This document shows, one piece after another, positions 60,454 through 64,000 of a stretch of DNA of 64,000 nucleotides (the first letter of the stretch is position 1; each line of letters starts with the position of its first letter). The notes under the pieces were generated by a model. It worked only from the letters and a program-made list of their open reading frames with translations, did not search any database and was not told where the DNA came from. The position numbers were made by a program, and so were the translations under genes. The stretch is from Myotis daubentonii. Taxonomy: Eukaryota; Chordata; Mammalia; Chiroptera; Vespertilionidae. The stretch covers positions 146,665,549 to 146,729,548 of the forward strand of contig NC_081840.1 in the NCBI RefSeq assembly GCF_963259705.1. Reading direction: 5' to 3'.

Positions 60454-60746
60454 CTAGTGATCCATCGCACGAAATCGTGCGAGACCCGGGACCCCTCCTT
60501 CCTTTCCCCTCACCCCCCCCCGCACCATGGGACTGCCCTCAGTCCCGGAGTCCCAGCCCACGTGTCTGGTGTGCTGAGGGACGGCCCCAAGTCCTGGAGG
60601 GCCGCCTCAATGCCCCGTCTCCGGGCCGAGTGGAACAGCCACCGGGCCCTGCCCCTGCTGCCCCACCCCCACTGTACTCACCCCCATCTTGTGATGCCAT
60701 GATGGAGTGAGTGTCAATTTGCATATCACCTTTTTATTATGTAGGA
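60454..60746 (-). mobile_element. Helitron with a variant 3' hairpin
   Basis: Minus-strand 5' end TCCTACATAATAAAAAGGTG at 60746 (A before), 3' CTAG at 60457-60454 before T. The hairpin is TCGCACGA-TT-TCGTGCGA, a perfect 8-bp stem different from the GTGCACGA..TCGTGCAC stem of the other copies, so a distinct subfamily. Confidence 0.88.
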
Positions 60747-63700
60747 TAAGTCATGTCACTGAAGAGCCAAGTTACCAGAATGGAGTAAATGCTAAGGCTC
60801 ACTTTTCTCTTACCTCATGTTTGAGCTGTCTTTTTGTTTCTAGAGTTCTCCTTGTTCTGTCAATGAGAGAGGATCAAACTCCCGTGGGAAAATACCAAAG
60901 TGATCATTAACACCCGGACATAGGGACATAGTCAGAGCATAATGTTGTCCATATGGTACTTGTTTATCTCACATGCTTTCAGGGCCATTCATTCCTGTTG
61001 AGAAGAGGGATGGAAGAAGTGTCCTTGGCGATTCCTGTAGGCACCGCACATTTCCACAGGGAGGAATGAGTTAACATTTTGAAAGAGATTGCTTTTGTTG
61101 GGTCCACAAGCAAACAAACAAACAGACCAAAAAAGTCAAAATAAGTCCTAAATCAGGAAATACATAGTCTGTATTCTAGCTTGAATACAAAACCCCATTG
61201 TACAAGTCAGTTAAACTATCTGAGTTTCAGTTTTTTATATATAAACTCAAAATTATGAACTGGTTTATCTTTAAGATCCAACGGGGTGTAAAATAACAGA
61301 AAAATTTTGCAGTGGCACAGCTGAAAGTACCAGAGGCTAAGCCAGATCTTATAAATAAACAGCCATCTCATCGTCCAAAAGGACGTCGAGGCATGACTGT
61401 CCCTCCCAATAAGGGAAGAAACTAAGTTTAATGCAGACAGACCCAGCCCTCTCATCAAAATAGCATTCCCAAGAATGTTCTAGCAAAACCTGTGCTCTCG
61501 ACCACGTTATACATTGGAGACAGTTTTACCTGCTGGCTGGCACTTAATCTGAAATTATTAGATCATGGATAATGAATCAAAGTGACACTCAACGACTCAA
61601 GAGTTTAGTATCCATGCCAGTATGTACATATTTTTCTGAACTTTTATCTCTAAAAAAAATCTGGAAATTTCATGAAAGGATTTTTTCTTTGTTGGTTTTT
61701 CAAGTACATAAAACGGCAATAAAACAAAGTCAATGGAAAACAGCCTTTGGCTGGAGACTTTTCTCTGCTTCCCAACTTTAGTCAGCTCAAAAGCTTGTCT
61801 TACACAACTGTGGAAATAGTAACACTGGTGTTAGACTAATCAGGAAGTGTGGAAAGACTAGAATCAATAAAATAAGTTAGTCATGAAGTATTTTTAAACT
61901 TTCATGTATGTTTGGGTTTCAGTTCATCTTAGTGATGAAACTCCAGTAGGTTTAGATTTTGTGTAACCTGGTTTATCAGCCATATTAGAATTCAAATGAC
62001 CTAACCCTAAAATGTATCTGTGTTTGCCTTTCTCCAATGTCTAAAAAATAGAGACTAAATTTCATATAGTTACATATATCAAAATTGAAATTACTTAAAT
62101 TTTTAAACTGCTTACATGATCCCCATTACTATAAAGCCATACACTGGTATAATCAATAATTCTAACATATCGGAAAAACAATGTTTTCTCCTATGATGCT
62201 GGTAAAATACAAAGTAGTCACATAACTAGAAGTTCATTTCTTCCCTAAAATAAAAAATCAAGGGGATAATAACAGATACTGGTCTAGGTATCTCTTGTGA
62301 TTATAAAAATAACAACAAAGGGTTTAAATAGGAAAACTGTAAGTGCAGGGAGTGTTGGGAGAGCATATTGAAGATTAGAATCAGAATCCACATGGGAAAG
62401 AAAGAGGTACACTATTTACCATAAATCATCTAGATACTTAATTTGAAATCAATCATGAATCTGAACATGTGTCATATAATCTGGCTAAATACACCTGGGT
62501 TTTATTAAGGTGGTGTGAGCCAAGGACCACAATGTTTTAGCTTGAGCAGATCCTCTGCTAAAGTGAAAAACAAACGCACTAGATGTCTTGCTCTTGCAAA
62601 ATAAAACCCCCAAACCCCAACTCACCAACTTCGAGTAACTAATTAATGGACTGAATTTCCAAACACATACTATATTTGGAAACCAGTATAATGCAATGCC
62701 TAACAGCACACACATGTTTTATAGTGATATATCTGAGGTTTGAATCCTGACATTTCCGTTTACTAGCTGTATGTTAAGTAGCTTAGTTCTTGCCACTTCA
62801 ATGTCTTTATATCTCAAATGGGTAGATAAAGAGTCCAATGTTATAGGATTATTGTGTAAAATAAGCACAATGTACATGAAATGCATGGTACAATACCTGT
62901 ACAAAATAAGGTATTTAATAATGGCCACTTTCATTATAAATTGAATGTTCACTTAGTGTTATTTAATCTCATTTAATTTATTCTTTACTTAAGTTCAAAA
63001 TTAGAAATGTACCTATTCTCAACTGGTACCTCACACATCCTAACAAATACAACCCTATAACTCTTGAAGAAGTTTTTATGATAAGCTTTGGTAAATGTTA
63101 TTTTACTATTCTTTTATACCTATAGGAAAGTTACAAGGAACTCAAATATGACCTTTGTTCAGAGGTATCAATTGGTTATATTTTTACCCCATTTGTTTTA
63201 CTATTTGCTCTTTCTTCTTTCCCCCTCTCCGTTCTCCTCCCTTATTTTCCCTTTCCCTCACCCCTTGTTCTTTCTTAGCATACACACTTTCTGTCTATTC
63301 TAAGACAAGTGAAAGCTGAAGAGAGTGCAAGGCTTTTTTTTTTTTTTTTACCCTAAATGCTTCAGTGCTATGTCCTAAAACTTCCCTTACATAACCTCAG
63401 TTCAGCTACCAAAATCAGGAAATTTAACAGTGATATGATACTGTTATCCAATCCACACTTTATACTCAAATATGATGAATTGTTTCAATTATTTCTTATA
63501 TACCTGTTTCCCCCCCAGCCTGGGATCCAATCCAGGATCATGTATTATGCTTTGTTTTCATGTGTCTTTAGTCTTTTTAACCTGGAAGAGTTCTCAGCAT
63601 TTTAAAAAATCTTTCTTGACATTGGCATCTTTGAAAAGTTCAGGTCAGTTATTTTATAGACTATCCCTCAATTTGTTTCTGTTTTTCTTTTTTTCTTCAG

Positions 63701-64000
63701 GTTTTCTCATGATTAGATTTAGCTTATACATATGTTGACAGAATTATCACTGAAGTGATGTTATATCCTCCTCACTGCACTTTATTAAGAGCTATGTGAT
63801 GCTAGTTTATTGCAGTTTTGATAATGTTGGATTATTGATGAAGCTAAAGTTAGCTTCTATGTTGCTTATGAGAGATAACTCCAGGTGTCAATTGTGACTG
63901 ATGAGTTACTTTGATACTAGAAAAAAAATGCTGAAAAATTTCCAAATTTTATGAGTTCTAAGAAGGTCAACAAACTTAAAGCAGATTTAATGTCTAGAAT
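60747..64000. other. 3.2 kb AT-rich unique DNA, no gene recognised
   Basis: No coding domain on either strand. Pyrimidine-rich patches at 63205-63290 and a T run at 63336-63350. No mobile element that I can name. Confidence 0.45.

Overview
This window looks like intergenic DNA from a vespertilionid (evening) bat, probably Myotis or a close relative. It is AT-rich mammalian sequence packed with repeats. The key evidence is about sixteen Helitron rolling-circle transposons of the HeliBat type: 5' ends near TCCTATATAATAAAAG, 3' ends with a GTGCACGAAATTCGTGCAC-type hairpin followed by a CTAG terminus, inserted between A and T. Among mammals, mass amplification of these elements is known only in vespertilionid bats. 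VES tRNA-derived SINEs, L1 copies and small hAT transposons fit the same host. I found no intact host protein-coding gene, no functional tRNA or rRNA, and no CRISPR array.

Layout. 1-13 kb: unclassified AT-rich DNA with Helitrons (442-778, 1907-2256, 3630-4268, and an abutting pair 10176-11413) and three VES SINEs. 12.4-13.5 kb: a Helitron whose own 3' junction plus about 190 bp of host flank is present again as an inverted copy inside it. 13.5-18.2 kb: L1 3' fragments and an antisense L1 that has its 5' half but lacks reverse transcriptase. 19.2-20.1 kb: a second abutting Helitron pair. 22.3-26.8 kb: two long minus-strand Helitron candidates in tandem; the first contains a processed pseudogene of TFPT with promoter-like motifs upstream, the second a GC-rich segment I cannot identify. 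27-40 kb: nested L1 DNA, mostly antisense, containing an ORF1-only 'half-L1' with a clear target-site duplication, a probable solo LTR, and a further Helitron pair whose empty site can be read from the L1. 41-45 kb: two copies of one ancient repeat and a hAT element. 45.1-52.2 kb: a full-length sense L1 with an 11-bp target-site duplication, carrying only a few disabling lesions. 52-64 kb: mostly unique AT-rich DNA with an L1 3' end, a 235-bp hAT element, a Helitron with an unusual hairpin and microsatellites.

The elements act as layers rather than as a pathway. L1 machinery explains the SINEs, the half-L1 and the TFPT retrocopy. Helitrons then landed in, next to and perhaps around these. All functional statements rest on motif recognition by eye; family names and boundaries need alignment to repeat libraries.
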